From Paramesorhizobium deserti (GTDB lineage: Bacteria; Pseudomonadota; Alphaproteobacteria; Rhizobiales; Rhizobiaceae), in assembly GCF_001558695.1 (NCBI RefSeq), contig NZ_LNTU01000034.1, positions 310,001 to 374,000 on the forward strand: a DNA stretch of 64,000 bases. The letters are read 5' to 3'. The notes beneath the pieces were generated by a model, which was given only the letters and a program-made list of their open reading frames with translations, was not told the DNA's origin and ran no database searches. Both the position numbers and the translations under genes were made by a program. Below are positions 17,043 to 26,072 of the stretch, piece by piece (the first letter of the stretch is position 1; each line of letters starts with the position of its first letter).

Positions 17043-18944
17043 ATGTCGTCGCGCTACGATGCCACCTATGATTCGTGGAAACGCGACCCCGAAGGCTTCT
17101 GGGCCGATGCCGCCCAGGTCATCGATTGGGTCAAGCCGTGGGACAAGGTCTTCGATCCTGATATGGGCGTCTACGGGCGGTGGTTTCCGGGTGCGCTGTG
17201 CAACACCTGCTACAACGCCGTCGACCGCCACGTCGAAAGCGGCCGCGGCGAACAGCCCGCCATCATCTATGACAGCCCGATCACCGGCAGAAAACGAGAG
17301 CTAACCTACCGGAATATCCTCGAAGAGGTTCAGGCGCTCGCGGCGGTCATGCTCGATAACGGCGTAAAAGCCGGAGATCGCGTCATCATCTATATGCCCA
17401 TGGTGCCCGAAGCGGCGATCGCCATGCTCGCCTGTGCCCGTATCGGCGCGATTCATTCGGTTGTCTTCGGCGGTTTCGCCGCCCATGAGCTCGCCAGCCG
17501 CATCGATGACGCCAAGCCGGTCATGATCATCGCCGCCTCCTGCGGCCTGGAGCCCGGCCGCGTCATCGCCTACAAGCCGATGCTCGACAAGGCGATCGAC
17601 ATGGCGAAGCACAAGGTCACACGCTGCATCGTCCTTGAACGGCCGGAGCTCGCCTATGAGCCGGTGCCGGACCGCGATATTGACTATGCCTCCGCCGTCG
17701 CCAACGCACGCGGGCGCTTCGTCCCCTGCACGCCTGTCGCCGCCACCGATCCGCTCTATGTGCTCTACACCTCCGGCACCACGGGACAGCCCAAGGGCGT
17801 CGTGCGCGACAATGGCGGGCATATGGTGGCGCTTGCCTGGTCGATGGGCGCGGTCTTCGACATAGCGCCAGGCGATGTCTTCTGGGCCGCATCCGATGTC
17901 GGCTGGGTCGTCGGCCATTCCTACATCGTCTATGGTCCGCTGCTGATCGGCGCCACCAGCATCCTCTTCGAGGGCAAGCCCGTCGGCACGCCCGATCCCG
18001 GCACGTTCTGGCGCATCATCGACGAGCATAATGTGAAGACGATGTTCACCGCCCCGACCGCCTTCCGCGCCATCAAGAAGGACGATCCGGGTGGCCAATA
18101 CGTGAAGCGCCATGATATCTCGCGCTTCCGCTGTCTCTTCCTCGCCGGAGAACGCGCCGACCCCGATACGATCAAATGGGCGGAAGAAAAGCTCGGCGTT
18201 CCCGTGATCGACCATTGGTGGCAGACCGAATCGGGCTGGCCGATGGTTGCAAACCCGGTCGGCCTCGGCATCCTGCCGGTAAAATACGGCTCTCCCACCA
18301 AGACCCTTCCCGGCTACGAGATTCATGTGGTCGATGACGCCGGACATCAGGTAAAGCGCGGAGAACTCGGCAACATCGTCATCAAGCTGCCTCTCGCGCC
18401 GGGCTGTCTCCCAACCCTCTGGAACGCCGATCAGCGCTTCCGCGATGCCTATCTCGCCGAGTTCCCGGGCTACTACAAGACGGCTGACGCAGGCTATATG
18501 GACGAGGACGGATACCTCTACATCATGAGTCGCACCGACGACATCATCAATGTCGCCGGCCATCGTCTTTCGACCGGCGCGATGGAGGAGATCATCGCCG
18601 GGCACCCCGATGTCGCCGAATGCGCGGTCATCGGCATTGCCGACGGGCTTAAGGGGCAGGTCCCCTGCGGCTTTCTGGTTCTCAAATCCGGCGTGACGCG
18701 CACTGACTGCGATATCGAAGCGGACTGCATCGCCAGGGTCCGCGAGGAAATCGGCCCGGTTGCCGCCTTCAAGCTGGCGCTTGCGGTCAAGCGGCTGCCG
18801 AAAACCCGCTCGGGCAAGATATTGCGCGGCACGATGCAGAAAATCGCCAACAGCGAGCAATGGGCGATACCGGCCACGATCGACGATCCGGCCATCCTGA
18901 CGGAAATTGCCGAAGTGCTGAAGCAACACGGCATCGGCGGTTGA
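17043..18944 (+). CDS. prpE: Propionyl-CoA synthetase (acyl-CoA synthetase)
   Basis: A 633-residue AMP-forming acyl-CoA ligase. YTSGTTGQPKGVVR is the AMP-binding P-loop-like motif, WWQTESGWP and YLYIMSRTDDIINVAGHR follow, and PKTRSGKILRG carries the catalytic C-terminal lysine. MSSRYDATYDSWKRDPEGFWADAA with GGGAGGA just ahead sets the start; the extra N-terminal frame is not family-like. Details such as the NACNTCYN-like LCNTCYNAVDRH segment and length favour PrpE over acetyl-CoA synthetase, though both families overlap in substrate. Confidence 0.88.
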   Translation: MSSRYDATYDSWKRDPEGFWADAAQVIDWVKPWDKVFDPDMGVYGRWFPGALCNTCYNAVDRHVESGRGEQPAIIYDSPITGRKRELTYRNILEEVQALAAVMLDNGVKAGDRVIIYMPMVPEAAIAMLACARIGAIHSVVFGGFAAHELASRIDDAKPVMIIAASCGLEPGRVIAYKPMLDKAIDMAKHKVTRCIVLERPELAYEPVPDRDIDYASAVANARGRFVPCTPVAATDPLYVLYTSGTTGQPKGVVRDNGGHMVALAWSMGAVFDIAPGDVFWAASDVGWVVGHSYIVYGPLLIGATSILFEGKPVGTPDPGTFWRIIDEHNVKTMFTAPTAFRAIKKDDPGGQYVKRHDISRFRCLFLAGERADPDTIKWAEEKLGVPVIDHWWQTESGWPMVANPVGLGILPVKYGSPTKTLPGYEIHVVDDAGHQVKRGELGNIVIKLPLAPGCLPTLWNADQRFRDAYLAEFPGYYKTADAGYMDEDGYLYIMSRTDDIINVAGHRLSTGAMEEIIAGHPDVAECAVIGIADGLKGQVPCGFLVLKSGVTRTDCDIEADCIARVREEIGPVAAFKLALAVKRLPKTRSGKILRGTMQKIANSEQWAIPATIDDPAILTEIAEVLKQHGIGG

Positions 18945-19052
18945 CCCTCGGCCCTGCCCGGTCCAATCTCCCCCGATATTACAGCGCCATGCGTCCGTCA
19001 GGGCGCACAAAGGACGCTGTAAATTATTGAATCTACGCTATCCAAGCTTTCT

Positions 19053-19072
19053 GAAAATCGATTCCGATTTTC
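19053..19072. repeat. Short palindrome GAAAATCG-ATTC-CGATTTTC
   Basis: A perfect 8-bp inverted repeat 30 bp upstream of the short-chain dehydrogenase gene. The sequence resembles a short palindrome commonly dispersed in Rhizobiales genomes; it could also be an operator. Confidence 0.45.
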
Positions 19073-19102
19073 ATGCTGATGCTGTAGCAGGGAGAAGGCC
19101 GC

Positions 19103-19888
19103 ATGGCGCTGGAAGGCAAAACGGCAATTGTGACAGGTGGCGCGCAGGGCATCGGATACGCCATTGCCAGGCGCTACCTGATGGACGGCGCCAGCGTAGT
19201 GATCGCCGATGTCGATGAAGCGAAGGGAGAAGCGGCGGAGAAAGACCTGTCGCAGCTTGGCGCCGTGCGTTTCACGCCGGCCGATGTCGGCCAGAAGCTC
19301 GACGTGCACAATCTGGTGGCCTTTACGACGGACACGTTCGGCGACATCGATATTCTGGTCAACAATGCCGGAATTGCGCACCATGCCGATTTCCTCTCGC
19401 TGAAGGAGGAGGATTTCGATCGTGTGCTGCGGATCAATCTGAAGGGCGCCTTCCTCTGCGCCCAGGCCGTGGCAAAGCTTATGGTGGCAAGGGTCAAGGC
19501 GGGCGGCCCCGCCGGCACCATCATCAACATGTCCTCGATCAACGCGCTGTTCGGGCTGGAGGGCCAGGTGCCCTACTCGATCTCCAAGGGCGGCGTGAAC
19601 CAGCTCACCCGCGTCATGGCCGTTTCGCTTGCGCCCCATGGCATCCGCGTCAATGCGATCGGACCGGGTTCGATCGACACCGACATGCTGGCCAATGTGA
19701 ACGCCGATCCCGGCGCCAGGGAGCGTATCCTGTCGCGCACGCCAATGGGACGCATCGGCGATCCATCCGAGATCGCCGGCATAGCGGCTTTCCTCGCCTC
19801 TCCCGATGCGAGCTATGTGACCGGGCAGACGATCTATGCCGATGGCGGACGACTGCCGCTCAACTATACCGTTCTCGTAAAAACCTGA
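19103..19888 (+). CDS. Short-chain dehydrogenase/reductase
   Basis: A 261-residue classical SDR: TGGAQGIGYAIA (nucleotide-binding TGxxxGIG, residues about 11-22), NNAGIAH, and the active-site YSISKGG with an upstream NMSS serine. The D at the end of the second strand (VVIADVDE) suggests NAD preference. GGGAGAAGG gives a good ribosome site before ATG at 19103. Stands alone; substrate not deducible. Confidence 0.88.
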   Translation: MALEGKTAIVTGGAQGIGYAIARRYLMDGASVVIADVDEAKGEAAEKDLSQLGAVRFTPADVGQKLDVHNLVAFTTDTFGDIDILVNNAGIAHHADFLSLKEEDFDRVLRINLKGAFLCAQAVAKLMVARVKAGGPAGTIINMSSINALFGLEGQVPYSISKGGVNQLTRVMAVSLAPHGIRVNAIGPGSIDTDMLANVNADPGARERILSRTPMGRIGDPSEIAGIAAFLASPDASYVTGQTIYADGGRLPLNYTVLVKT

Positions 19889-19928
19889 TCGCAGGCGCGC
19901 CGGCCCGGCTTTATGCGTTCTTCCGATA

Positions 19929-19952
19929 CTCCTGACAGATAGCTGTCAGGAG
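19929..19952. promoter_or_regulatory. Perfect operator-like dyad upstream of the DUF1127 gene
   Basis: CTCCTGACAG and CTGTCAGGAG flank a 4-bp centre, 44 bp before the DUF1127 start codon. Lack of a T-tract and position upstream of a gene group ending in a YafY-type repressor make an operator more likely than a terminator. Confidence 0.5.
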
Positions 19953-19995
19953 GGGTGTGCGATGATACCTTCCTGAAACCAAGGGAGAAACCGCT

Positions 19996-20181
19996 ATGGG
20001 TATCGTCATACCTCCGATTTTGAGTGTGCTTCAGCACTATCGCCGGAAGATGCAGGAACGGCGCGCGCAGATCCGCACGGAACGCATGATCAACGATCTG
20101 CCGCGCTATATCCAGAAGGACATCGGCTGGCCCGACGCCCGCACCAACCGTAATGCGGACTGGTGGAAGGCTGTTCTCTGA
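19996..20181 (+). CDS. DUF1127 small basic protein
   Basis: A 61-residue arginine-rich protein with the DUF1127 pattern (ERMINDLPRYIQKDIGWPDAR). Such short proteins in alphaproteobacteria bind RNA or affect phosphate and carbon responses in some cases (for example CcaF1-type), but a role here is not known. AAGGGAG at 19981 is a clear ribosome site. It precedes the DJ-1/PfpI gene by 34 bp and probably shares its transcript. Confidence 0.85.
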   Translation: MGIVIPPILSVLQHYRRKMQERRAQIRTERMINDLPRYIQKDIGWPDARTNRNADWWKAVL

Positions 20182-20215
20182 TGCGCAAAAACTGTAAAAT
20201 GGGCGGGGAAATCTG

Positions 20216-20818
20216 ATGGCGGACGCGAAAATGGCGGCGAAAAAGACGATCGGCCTCGTTTTCATCGAAGGTTATGCCGATTGGGAATTCGGCTTCCTTT
20301 CCGCGTCCGCCGTGGAATATTTCGGTGCGCGTATTATCTCCCTCGCGCCTGGGAAGAAGCCCATCACATCCATCGGCGGGCTGCTCCTGACGCCCGAACG
20401 CGGCGTCTCCGGAGATGAGAACACCGATCTCGATGCGATCGCCGTTATCGGCTCGGAGAACTGGTTCTCCGACACCCCTCCTGACATCGCACCATTGATC
20501 CTGTCAGTTCACGCGCGTGGCGGAACGGTCGGCGGCATCTGCGCCGGCACGCTGGCGCTCGCACGCGCCGGCCTTTTTGCCGGCCGGGCTCATACCAGCA
20601 ATGGCGCGGGATGGATTCAGGCGAAGATCGGCGATTATGATGGCGCGGACCGCTATCGTGATGTGCCTTTCGCCATCAGCGACGGCCATGTCGTCAGCGC
20701 ATCGGGCACGGCGCCTGGAACCTTCACTGCGGCCTTTCTCGAAACACTTCTCCCGGACAAGGTCGACAGCATTGCGGAAATGCGCGCGCTCTTTGCGCGC
20801 GAATACGGGAGCGTCTGA
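20216..20818 (+). CDS. DJ-1/PfpI family protein (class I glutamine amidotransferase-like)
   Basis: A 200-residue protein with FIEGYADWEFGFLSA near the start (the glutamate of the nucleophile elbow partner) and GGICAGTLALARAGL, whose cysteine is the family nucleophile, near residue 103. Members include glyoxalases, deglycase-like and peptidase-like proteins; the activity cannot be assigned. It ends 5 bp before the YafY-type regulator, which argues for a joint transcript and a shared regulatory purpose. Confidence 0.87.
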   Translation: MADAKMAAKKTIGLVFIEGYADWEFGFLSASAVEYFGARIISLAPGKKPITSIGGLLLTPERGVSGDENTDLDAIAVIGSENWFSDTPPDIAPLILSVHARGGTVGGICAGTLALARAGLFAGRAHTSNGAGWIQAKIGDYDGADRYRDVPFAISDGHVVSASGTAPGTFTAAFLETLLPDKVDSIAEMRALFAREYGSV

Positions 20819-20823
20819 CATCC

Positions 20824-21531
20824 ATGCGTCGCGCCGACCGTCTTTTCCAGATTGTGCAGCGCCTGCGCGGAGGCAGGCTGGTGACCGCCCGGCAACTGGC
20901 CGAAAGGCTGGAGGTCTCCGAGCGCACCATCTATCGCGACATCGCCGACTTGCAGTCGACAGGTGTACCCATCGATGGCGAGGCGGGCGTTGGCTATATC
21001 TTGCGGGAAGGCTTCGACCTGCCGCCGCTGATGTTCACGCGTGACGAAATCGTCGCCCTCGTCGCCGGCGCCAGGCTGATCCGCGCCTGGGGCGGCGCGT
21101 CCATGGCGCGCGGCGCGGAGGAAGCGCTGATCAAGATCGAGGCGGTGCTCCCGAAGGAGGATCGCTCCCGCATCGCCAATACCCAGATCCATGCGCCCGC
21201 CGCCTATCTCACCGAGCATGAGCGGCAGATCATCGATATTGTCGAGCGTGCCGTCGACGGCGGCAATGTGCTGACCATAAGCTATCGCGATCTGGAAGGG
21301 CGCGAGAGCGGCCGTGACATCCGCCCGCTCGGCCTCTGGTTCTGGGGCAAGGTCTGGACCGTCATCGGCTGGTGCGAATTGCGCACGGCCTTTCGCACCT
21401 TCCGCACAGACCGTATTTCCCTTGCTGCGGATTCAGGCCGCCGCTTCCGGCCCGAGCGCGGCAAGACGCTGGCCGATTTCTACCGGCAGATGGAGGCGCG
21501 CGAGTTCAACGCCTACAAGGGCCAGTATTGA
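20824..21531 (+). CDS. YafY-type transcriptional regulator (HTH plus WYL domain)
   Basis: A 235-residue protein: residues about 1-60 are a DeoR-like helix-turn-helix (RRADRLFQIVQRLRGGRLVTARQLAERLEVSERTIYRD) and residues about 140-225 a WYL ligand-sensing domain. Regulators of this type near DJ-1/PfpI genes usually control their own operon. The dyad at 19929-19952 is the candidate target. Confidence 0.9.
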   Translation: MRRADRLFQIVQRLRGGRLVTARQLAERLEVSERTIYRDIADLQSTGVPIDGEAGVGYILREGFDLPPLMFTRDEIVALVAGARLIRAWGGASMARGAEEALIKIEAVLPKEDRSRIANTQIHAPAAYLTEHERQIIDIVERAVDGGNVLTISYRDLEGRESGRDIRPLGLWFWGKVWTVIGWCELRTAFRTFRTDRISLAADSGRRFRPERGKTLADFYRQMEAREFNAYKGQY

Positions 21532-21547
21532 TGATCCTCCCAAGGAA

Positions 21548-21581
21548 AAACCGGCGTGGATTTCTCCACGCCGGTTTTTTT
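21548..21581 (+). terminator. Intrinsic terminator after the YafY-type gene
   Basis: AAACCGGCGTGG pairs with CCACGCCGGTTT, followed by a run of T; ends the 19996-21531 group and also faces the convergent trcR. Confidence 0.92.
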
Positions 21582-21602
21582 AATTCATGGCGTTGAACGC
21601 GC

Positions 21603-22298
21603 TTATTCCTCGTCTTCGTCCTCGTTGCGTGAACCCTTCAGCGACGAAAGCTTGGCGAAAACCTTGTCGGCGTCGAGCTCCTCCTCTTCTCGGGAGGACG
21701 GCTGATCGCGGTAATCGAGGTTCTCCGTCGCCGAAGCCGGCAACAGCGTATCGCCGGTCTCCACGGTGGCCGGACGGTTGCGCGCTGCGCGTTCGACCTC
21801 GAGATCGAGATCGATCTGCGAGCAAAGGCCGAGCGTTACCGGATCCATCGGCTGGAGATTGGTGGAGTTCCAATGGGTACGGTTGCGGATCTGCTCGATG
21901 GTCGATTTCGTCGTGCCGATGAGGCGCGAGATCTGCGCGTCCTTCAATTCCGGATGATTGCGCACCAGCCAGAGGATGGCGTTCGGGCGATCCTGGCGCT
22001 TCGACAGCGGCGTATAGCGCGGTCCCTTGCGCTTGGTTTCCGGCACGCGGACTTTCGGCTCGGAGAGCTTCAGCTTGTAATTGGAATCCTTTTCGCCCTT
22101 GGCGATCTCCTCGCGAGAAAGCTGGCCGGTGATGACGGGATCAAGCCCTTTGATGCCTTGAGCGGATTCGCCGTCGGCGATCGCCTTCACCTCAAGCGGA
22201 TGCAGCTTGCAGAAATTCGCGATCTGATCGAAGGACAGCGCGGTATTGTCGACAAGCCAGACGGCCGTTGCTTTCGGCATAAGAAGCTGGGTGGCCAT
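21603..22298 (-). CDS. trcR: Cell cycle transcriptional regulator TrcR (DUF1013)
   Basis: A 231-residue protein beginning MATQLLMPKATAVWLVDNTALSFDQIANFC, the start of the DUF1013/TrcR family limited to alphaproteobacteria. NAILWLVRNHPELKDAQISRLIGTTKSTIEQIR near residues 105-137 reads as a DNA-binding helix-turn-helix. The C-terminal 50 residues are acidic and probably disordered. In Sinorhizobium and relatives TrcR is a conserved cell-cycle-linked regulator; targets are not inferable here. Confidence 0.9.
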   Translation of the reverse strand: MATQLLMPKATAVWLVDNTALSFDQIANFCKLHPLEVKAIADGESAQGIKGLDPVITGQLSREEIAKGEKDSNYKLKLSEPKVRVPETKRKGPRYTPLSKRQDRPNAILWLVRNHPELKDAQISRLIGTTKSTIEQIRNRTHWNSTNLQPMDPVTLGLCSQIDLDLEVERAARNRPATVETGDTLLPASATENLDYRDQPSSREEEELDADKVFAKLSSLKGSRNEDEDEE

Positions 22299-22440
22299 TA
22301 GATATAATCCTCTCGTTCGTCCGCTCCGGTGGCGCGGGCCGTGGGGTAAACCACAAATTTCCGGGAAATCACGGCCTATATAGCGATATTTTCACCGAGG
22401 AGCAAGAAAGCCCTGCGGATTGCCTAGGCATAACCTCCTG

Positions 22441-22469
22441 TTTTCATCGAACTGTCATGAAAGCGTCAT
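22441..22469 (+). promoter_or_regulatory. Candidate Pho box (three 11-bp-spaced repeats)
   Basis: TTTTCAT, CTGTCAT and GCGTCAT begin at 22441, 22452 and 22463, exactly 11 bp apart, matching the CTGTCAT-N4-CTGTCAT form of PhoB sites with a third weaker unit. It is about 55 bp upstream of a phytase-like esterase gene, a sensible target of phosphate starvation control. Confidence 0.6.
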
Positions 22470-22523
22470 CCCGTTGCAATGCAAGTCGACAAGGAGTGTT
22501 CCGAAAAAATAGGGAGCCTCCTC

Positions 22524-24725
22524 ATGCAACGCCGTTCCGTCTACCTCGCCATCTTCGCCGCCCTGACCGCCTCCGCCGCATTTCCTGCGGCCGCCGAGCC
22601 GGTCTTCAACCGCATCGCCACCCTCCCCGTCGCCAACAATCTTCCGGCCGATGCCGACAAGGCGACGAAGACCTCGTCGGAAATCATTGCTGTTTCGGAA
22701 GACGGCAACACGCTCGTTTATTCCGACAGCCCCTTTGGCGGCGTCGGCTTCGTCGATATCACCGATCCGGCAGCGCCCAAGCCAGGAGGCAGCATCAAGC
22801 TTGACGGCGAGCCGACCTCGGTCATCGTCGTGGGCGGTAAGGTGCTGGCGGGCGTCAACACCTCCGAGAGCTATATCAAGCCTTCCGGCCGTCTCGCTGT
22901 CGTTGATCTCGCCACCCGCAAGGTGGAGGCAAGTTGCGATCTCGGCGGCCAGCCCGATTCGGTCGCTGTCTCGCCGGACAAGGCTTTTCTCGCCGTCGCA
23001 ATCGAGAACGAACGCGACGAAGACCTGAACGATGGCGAGATGCCGCAACTCCCGGGTGGCGATCTCAAGATATTCTCGTTGAAGGACGGTCAGCCCGACT
23101 GCGCCAGCATGAAGACCGTGGCGCTGACCGGTCTCGCAGAGATCGCGCCGGAAGATCCGGAGCCGGAATTCGTCTCCTTCAACAGCAAGAACGAAATCGC
23201 CGTCACCCTGCAGGAGAACAACCACGTCGCCATCATCGATGCGGCGAGCGGCAAGGTCGTCTCGCACTTCTCCGCCGGCCAGGTCGATCTCGACGGCATC
23301 GACATCAAATCCGATGGCGCGCTCACCTTCGACAAGAGCCTGAAAGATGCGCTGCGGGAGCCGGACGCCGTAAAGTGGCTCGATGACGACCGCCTCGTCA
23401 CCGCCAATGAGGGTGACTACAAGGGCGGCTCGCGCGGCTTCACCATTTTCGGCCGCGACGGCAAGGTTCTCTACGAATCCGGCGCGTCGCTGGAGCGCAA
23501 GATCGCCCAGATCGGCCATTATCCCGACAAGCGCTCGGGCAAGAAGGGTGTCGAGCCGGAAGGGCTTGAGGTCGCAACCTTCGACGGTACGAAATATATC
23601 TTTGTCGCCACCGAGCGTTCCTCCATCATCGGCGTTTACAAGGACACAGGCGGCGAGCCGGAACTCGTCCAGCTCCTGCCTTCCGGCATCGCACCGGAAG
23701 GCCTGGTCGCCATCCCGCAGCGTAACCTGCTCGCCACCGCCAACGAGGCCGATCTGGCCGAGGATGGCGGCGCCCGCTCGCATGTGATGATCTACAGGCT
23801 CGAGGATGGCAAACCCGCCTATCCGACGATCATCTCGGCCAACAAGGAAGACGGCTCGCCGATAGGCTGGGGCGCGCTTTCCGGCCTCGTCGCCGATCCG
23901 AAGGAGCCCGGCAAGCTCTACGCCGTTTCCGACTCCTTCTATTCGACAGCGCCGACGATCTTCTCCATCGACGCCACCAAGCAGCCGGCCGAGATCACCA
24001 AGGCGCTCACCGTGACCCGCAACGGCCATCCGGCGCAAAAGCTCGATCTCGAAGGCATCACCACCGACGGCAAAGGCGGCTTCTGGCTCGCCAATGAGGG
24101 CAATGTCGCAAAGCTGATCCCGCACGCTATCCTGCAAGTCAATGAGAAGGGCGAGATCAAGCAGGAGATCTCACTCCCTGAGGAGATCCTGGGCGGCCAG
24201 AAGCGTTTCGGCCTGGAAGGCATCACGCGTGTCGGCGAAGGCGACGACGAGACCCTGTGGATGGCCGTGCAGCGCGAGTGGGCCGACGACCCGAAGGGCA
24301 CCGTCAAGCTCCTCGCCTATCAGCCGAAAGCCAAGGAATGGACCGGGGTGCGCTATCCGCTCGACAAGACCGAGGCCGGCTGGGTCGGCCTGTCGGAGAT
24401 CACCGCCCATGACGGCCAGCTCTATATCGTCGAACGCGACAATCAGATCGGCGACAAGGCGGCAATCAAAAAGCTCTACCGCGTCTCCCTCGACGGCCTG
24501 AAGCCCGCCAAGCTTGACGGCGACCTGCCGGTCGTTGAGAAGACGCTCGTCCATGATTTCATGCCCGATCTGAAGGCAAGCAACGGCTATGTCCTCGATA
24601 AGCTGGAAGGCTTCGCCGTCGACAGCGACGGCAAGGCCTATGCCGTCACCGATAATGACGGTGTCGACGACTCCTCCGGCGAGACGCTGTTCTTCACCAT
24701 CGGCAATGTTCAGGCTCTGAACTGA
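22524..24725 (+). CDS. Secreted phytase-like esterase-domain protein
   Basis: A 733-residue exported protein. MQRRSVYLAIFAALTASAAFPAAAEP is a signal peptide; the start at 22524 is preferred over an in-frame ATG 45 bp upstream because it begins the signal. The N-terminal half shows repeated beta-propeller-like strands (VAVSPDKAFLAVAIENERDED, VSFNSKNEIAVTLQENNHVAIID), and the C-terminal half (from about residue 400) matches the 'esterase-like activity of phytase' domain (LVADPKEPGKLYAVSD, LDLEGITTDGKGGFWLANEGN, FGLEGITRVGEGD). Acts in the periplasm, probably on phosphate esters; the Pho-box-like repeats upstream agree. Confidence 0.85.
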   Translation: MQRRSVYLAIFAALTASAAFPAAAEPVFNRIATLPVANNLPADADKATKTSSEIIAVSEDGNTLVYSDSPFGGVGFVDITDPAAPKPGGSIKLDGEPTSVIVVGGKVLAGVNTSESYIKPSGRLAVVDLATRKVEASCDLGGQPDSVAVSPDKAFLAVAIENERDEDLNDGEMPQLPGGDLKIFSLKDGQPDCASMKTVALTGLAEIAPEDPEPEFVSFNSKNEIAVTLQENNHVAIIDAASGKVVSHFSAGQVDLDGIDIKSDGALTFDKSLKDALREPDAVKWLDDDRLVTANEGDYKGGSRGFTIFGRDGKVLYESGASLERKIAQIGHYPDKRSGKKGVEPEGLEVATFDGTKYIFVATERSSIIGVYKDTGGEPELVQLLPSGIAPEGLVAIPQRNLLATANEADLAEDGGARSHVMIYRLEDGKPAYPTIISANKEDGSPIGWGALSGLVADPKEPGKLYAVSDSFYSTAPTIFSIDATKQPAEITKALTVTRNGHPAQKLDLEGITTDGKGGFWLANEGNVAKLIPHAILQVNEKGEIKQEISLPEEILGGQKRFGLEGITRVGEGDDETLWMAVQREWADDPKGTVKLLAYQPKAKEWTGVRYPLDKTEAGWVGLSEITAHDGQLYIVERDNQIGDKAAIKKLYRVSLDGLKPAKLDGDLPVVEKTLVHDFMPDLKASNGYVLDKLEGFAVDSDGKAYAVTDNDGVDDSSGETLFFTIGNVQALN

Positions 24726-24747
24726 GTTCGGAAATCAGCGAGAAAAA

Positions 24748-24768
24748 GGGCCGCGCCACGCGCGGCCC
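24748..24768. terminator. Bidirectional terminator hairpin
   Basis: GGGCCGCGC and GCGCGGCCC form a stable stem between convergent genes; on the minus strand CTTTTTC follows, on the plus strand GTTTGC. Confidence 0.8.
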
Positions 24769-24776
24769 GTTTGCAT

Positions 24777-25781
24777 TCACGCGACGTCGAGCACGATCTT
24801 GCCGATGTGCTGGCCGTCCTCCATGCGCTCATGCGCCCGCCAGGCATCGCGCAGCGGGAAGATCATGTCCATGACAGGCGAAACGCGTCTTTCCGCCAGA
24901 AGCGGCCAGACCTTGCTCTCAAGCTCCTGGGCGATTGCAGCCTTGAATTCCACCGGGCGCGAGCGCAGCGTCGAGCCGGTATGGGTCAGCCGCTTGGTCA
25001 TCAGCTTCGAGAAATTGGCCGTTGCCTTGGCGCCGTTCAGGAAAGCGATCTGGACGATGCGCCCGTCGATGGCCGCAGCACTGTAATTGCGGTCGATATA
25101 ATCGCCACCCACCATATCGAGAATGACATTGGCGCCCTTGCCGTCGGTGGCTTCCTCGACGATTTTGACGAAATCCTCCTCGCGGTAGTTGATCGCCCTG
25201 TCCGCGCCAAGTCGCAGGCAAGCCTCGCATTTTTCCGCCGAGCCGGCCGTCGTGATGACATAGGCGCCAAAGGCGCTGGCAAGCTGAATCGCCGTCGTGC
25301 CGATGCCCGACGAGCCGCCATGCACCAGCAGCGTCTCCCCCGGCTTCAGCCCTCCCCGCTCGAAGACATTGTGCCAGACGGTGAAGAAGGTCTCCGGAAT
25401 GGCCGCCGATTCGGCATAGCCGAAGCCCGAGGGGAGCGGCAGCGCATTGCTCTCGTCCACCGCGGCGAATTCGGCATAGCCACCGCCGGCGACAAGTGCC
25501 GTCACCTGATCGCCCACCCGAAAACGCTGGACCCGGTCGCCTACCGCGGCCACCTCACCGGCGATTTCCAGCCCCGGAATATCCGGCGCGCCGGGCGGCG
25601 GGGGATAATGGCCCTGTCTTTGCAGAACATCGGGACGATTGACGCCGGCCGCCTTCACATGCACCAGGATTTCACTTGCCGCAGGTCTCGGCACGGGGCG
25701 TTTCACCGGTTTCAGCGCGCGCGGGCCGCCCGGTTGGGTAATCTCTATTGCCGTCATCTGCGATGGGTTTTGCAGGGCCAT
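24777..25781 (-). CDS. NAD(P)H quinone oxidoreductase, zinc-independent MDR family
   Basis: A 334-residue enzyme of the PIG3/quinone oxidoreductase type: VHVKAAGVNRPDVLQRQGHYPPPPG and GLEIAGEVAAVG in the catalytic domain, HGGSSGIGTTAIQLA as the NAD(P)-binding motif, and the GRIVQIAFLNG segment typical of the TIGR02824 subgroup. No structural zinc cysteines. Start at MALQNPSQ has AAGGAG eight bases ahead; the frame runs 49 codons further upstream without family likeness. Confidence 0.9.
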   Translation of the reverse strand: MALQNPSQMTAIEITQPGGPRALKPVKRPVPRPAASEILVHVKAAGVNRPDVLQRQGHYPPPPGAPDIPGLEIAGEVAAVGDRVQRFRVGDQVTALVAGGGYAEFAAVDESNALPLPSGFGYAESAAIPETFFTVWHNVFERGGLKPGETLLVHGGSSGIGTTAIQLASAFGAYVITTAGSAEKCEACLRLGADRAINYREEDFVKIVEEATDGKGANVILDMVGGDYIDRNYSAAAIDGRIVQIAFLNGAKATANFSKLMTKRLTHTGSTLRSRPVEFKAAIAQELESKVWPLLAERRVSPVMDMIFPLRDAWRAHERMEDGQHIGKIVLDVA

Positions 25782-25883
25782 GGAGGAGCGCTCCTTATTC
25801 GAATGATTTGCATGTCGGGGCCATTGGAATGTATCTTTTGACCCGCATCTGGCAATGGGGGCGGGAAGCGAGAGGAGAACGAC

Positions 25884-26072
25884 ATGCCGCTTTTCGATGA
25901 CGAGCCGCCGATCAGGAAAACCGTTCACGAAATCGGACAGGACCTGTCTCTGCTATCGGTGGCGGAACTCGACGAACGTATTGAGATTCTGCATGCTGAA
26001 ATCGAGCGGCTGAAAATCGACCGCGACCGGAAGGGCGACAGCAAGGCGGCAGCCGAAGCGCTATTCCGCTGA
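25884..26072 (+). CDS. DUF1192 small protein
   Basis: A 62-residue acidic-to-basic helical protein (MPLFDDEPPIRKTVHEIGQDLSLLSVAELDERIEILHAEIERLK) characteristic of DUF1192, found throughout Rhizobiales beside the quinone oxidoreductase gene. GAGAGGAGAACGAC gives a ribosome site. It likely forms a coiled coil; function unknown. Confidence 0.85.
   Translation: MPLFDDEPPIRKTVHEIGQDLSLLSVAELDERIEILHAEIERLKIDRDRKGDSKAAAEALFR

Noticed and set aside
17301-19010. 569-codon frame opposite prpE, and similar frames opposite the phytase-like gene (22455-24137), the gap gene and pgk
   Set aside because: Shadow frames with low-complexity composition and no recognisable domain.
24748-24768. Operator-like GC-rich dyad downstream of the phytase-like gene
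   Set aside because: Lies between convergent stops with a T-tract on one side, so a terminator.
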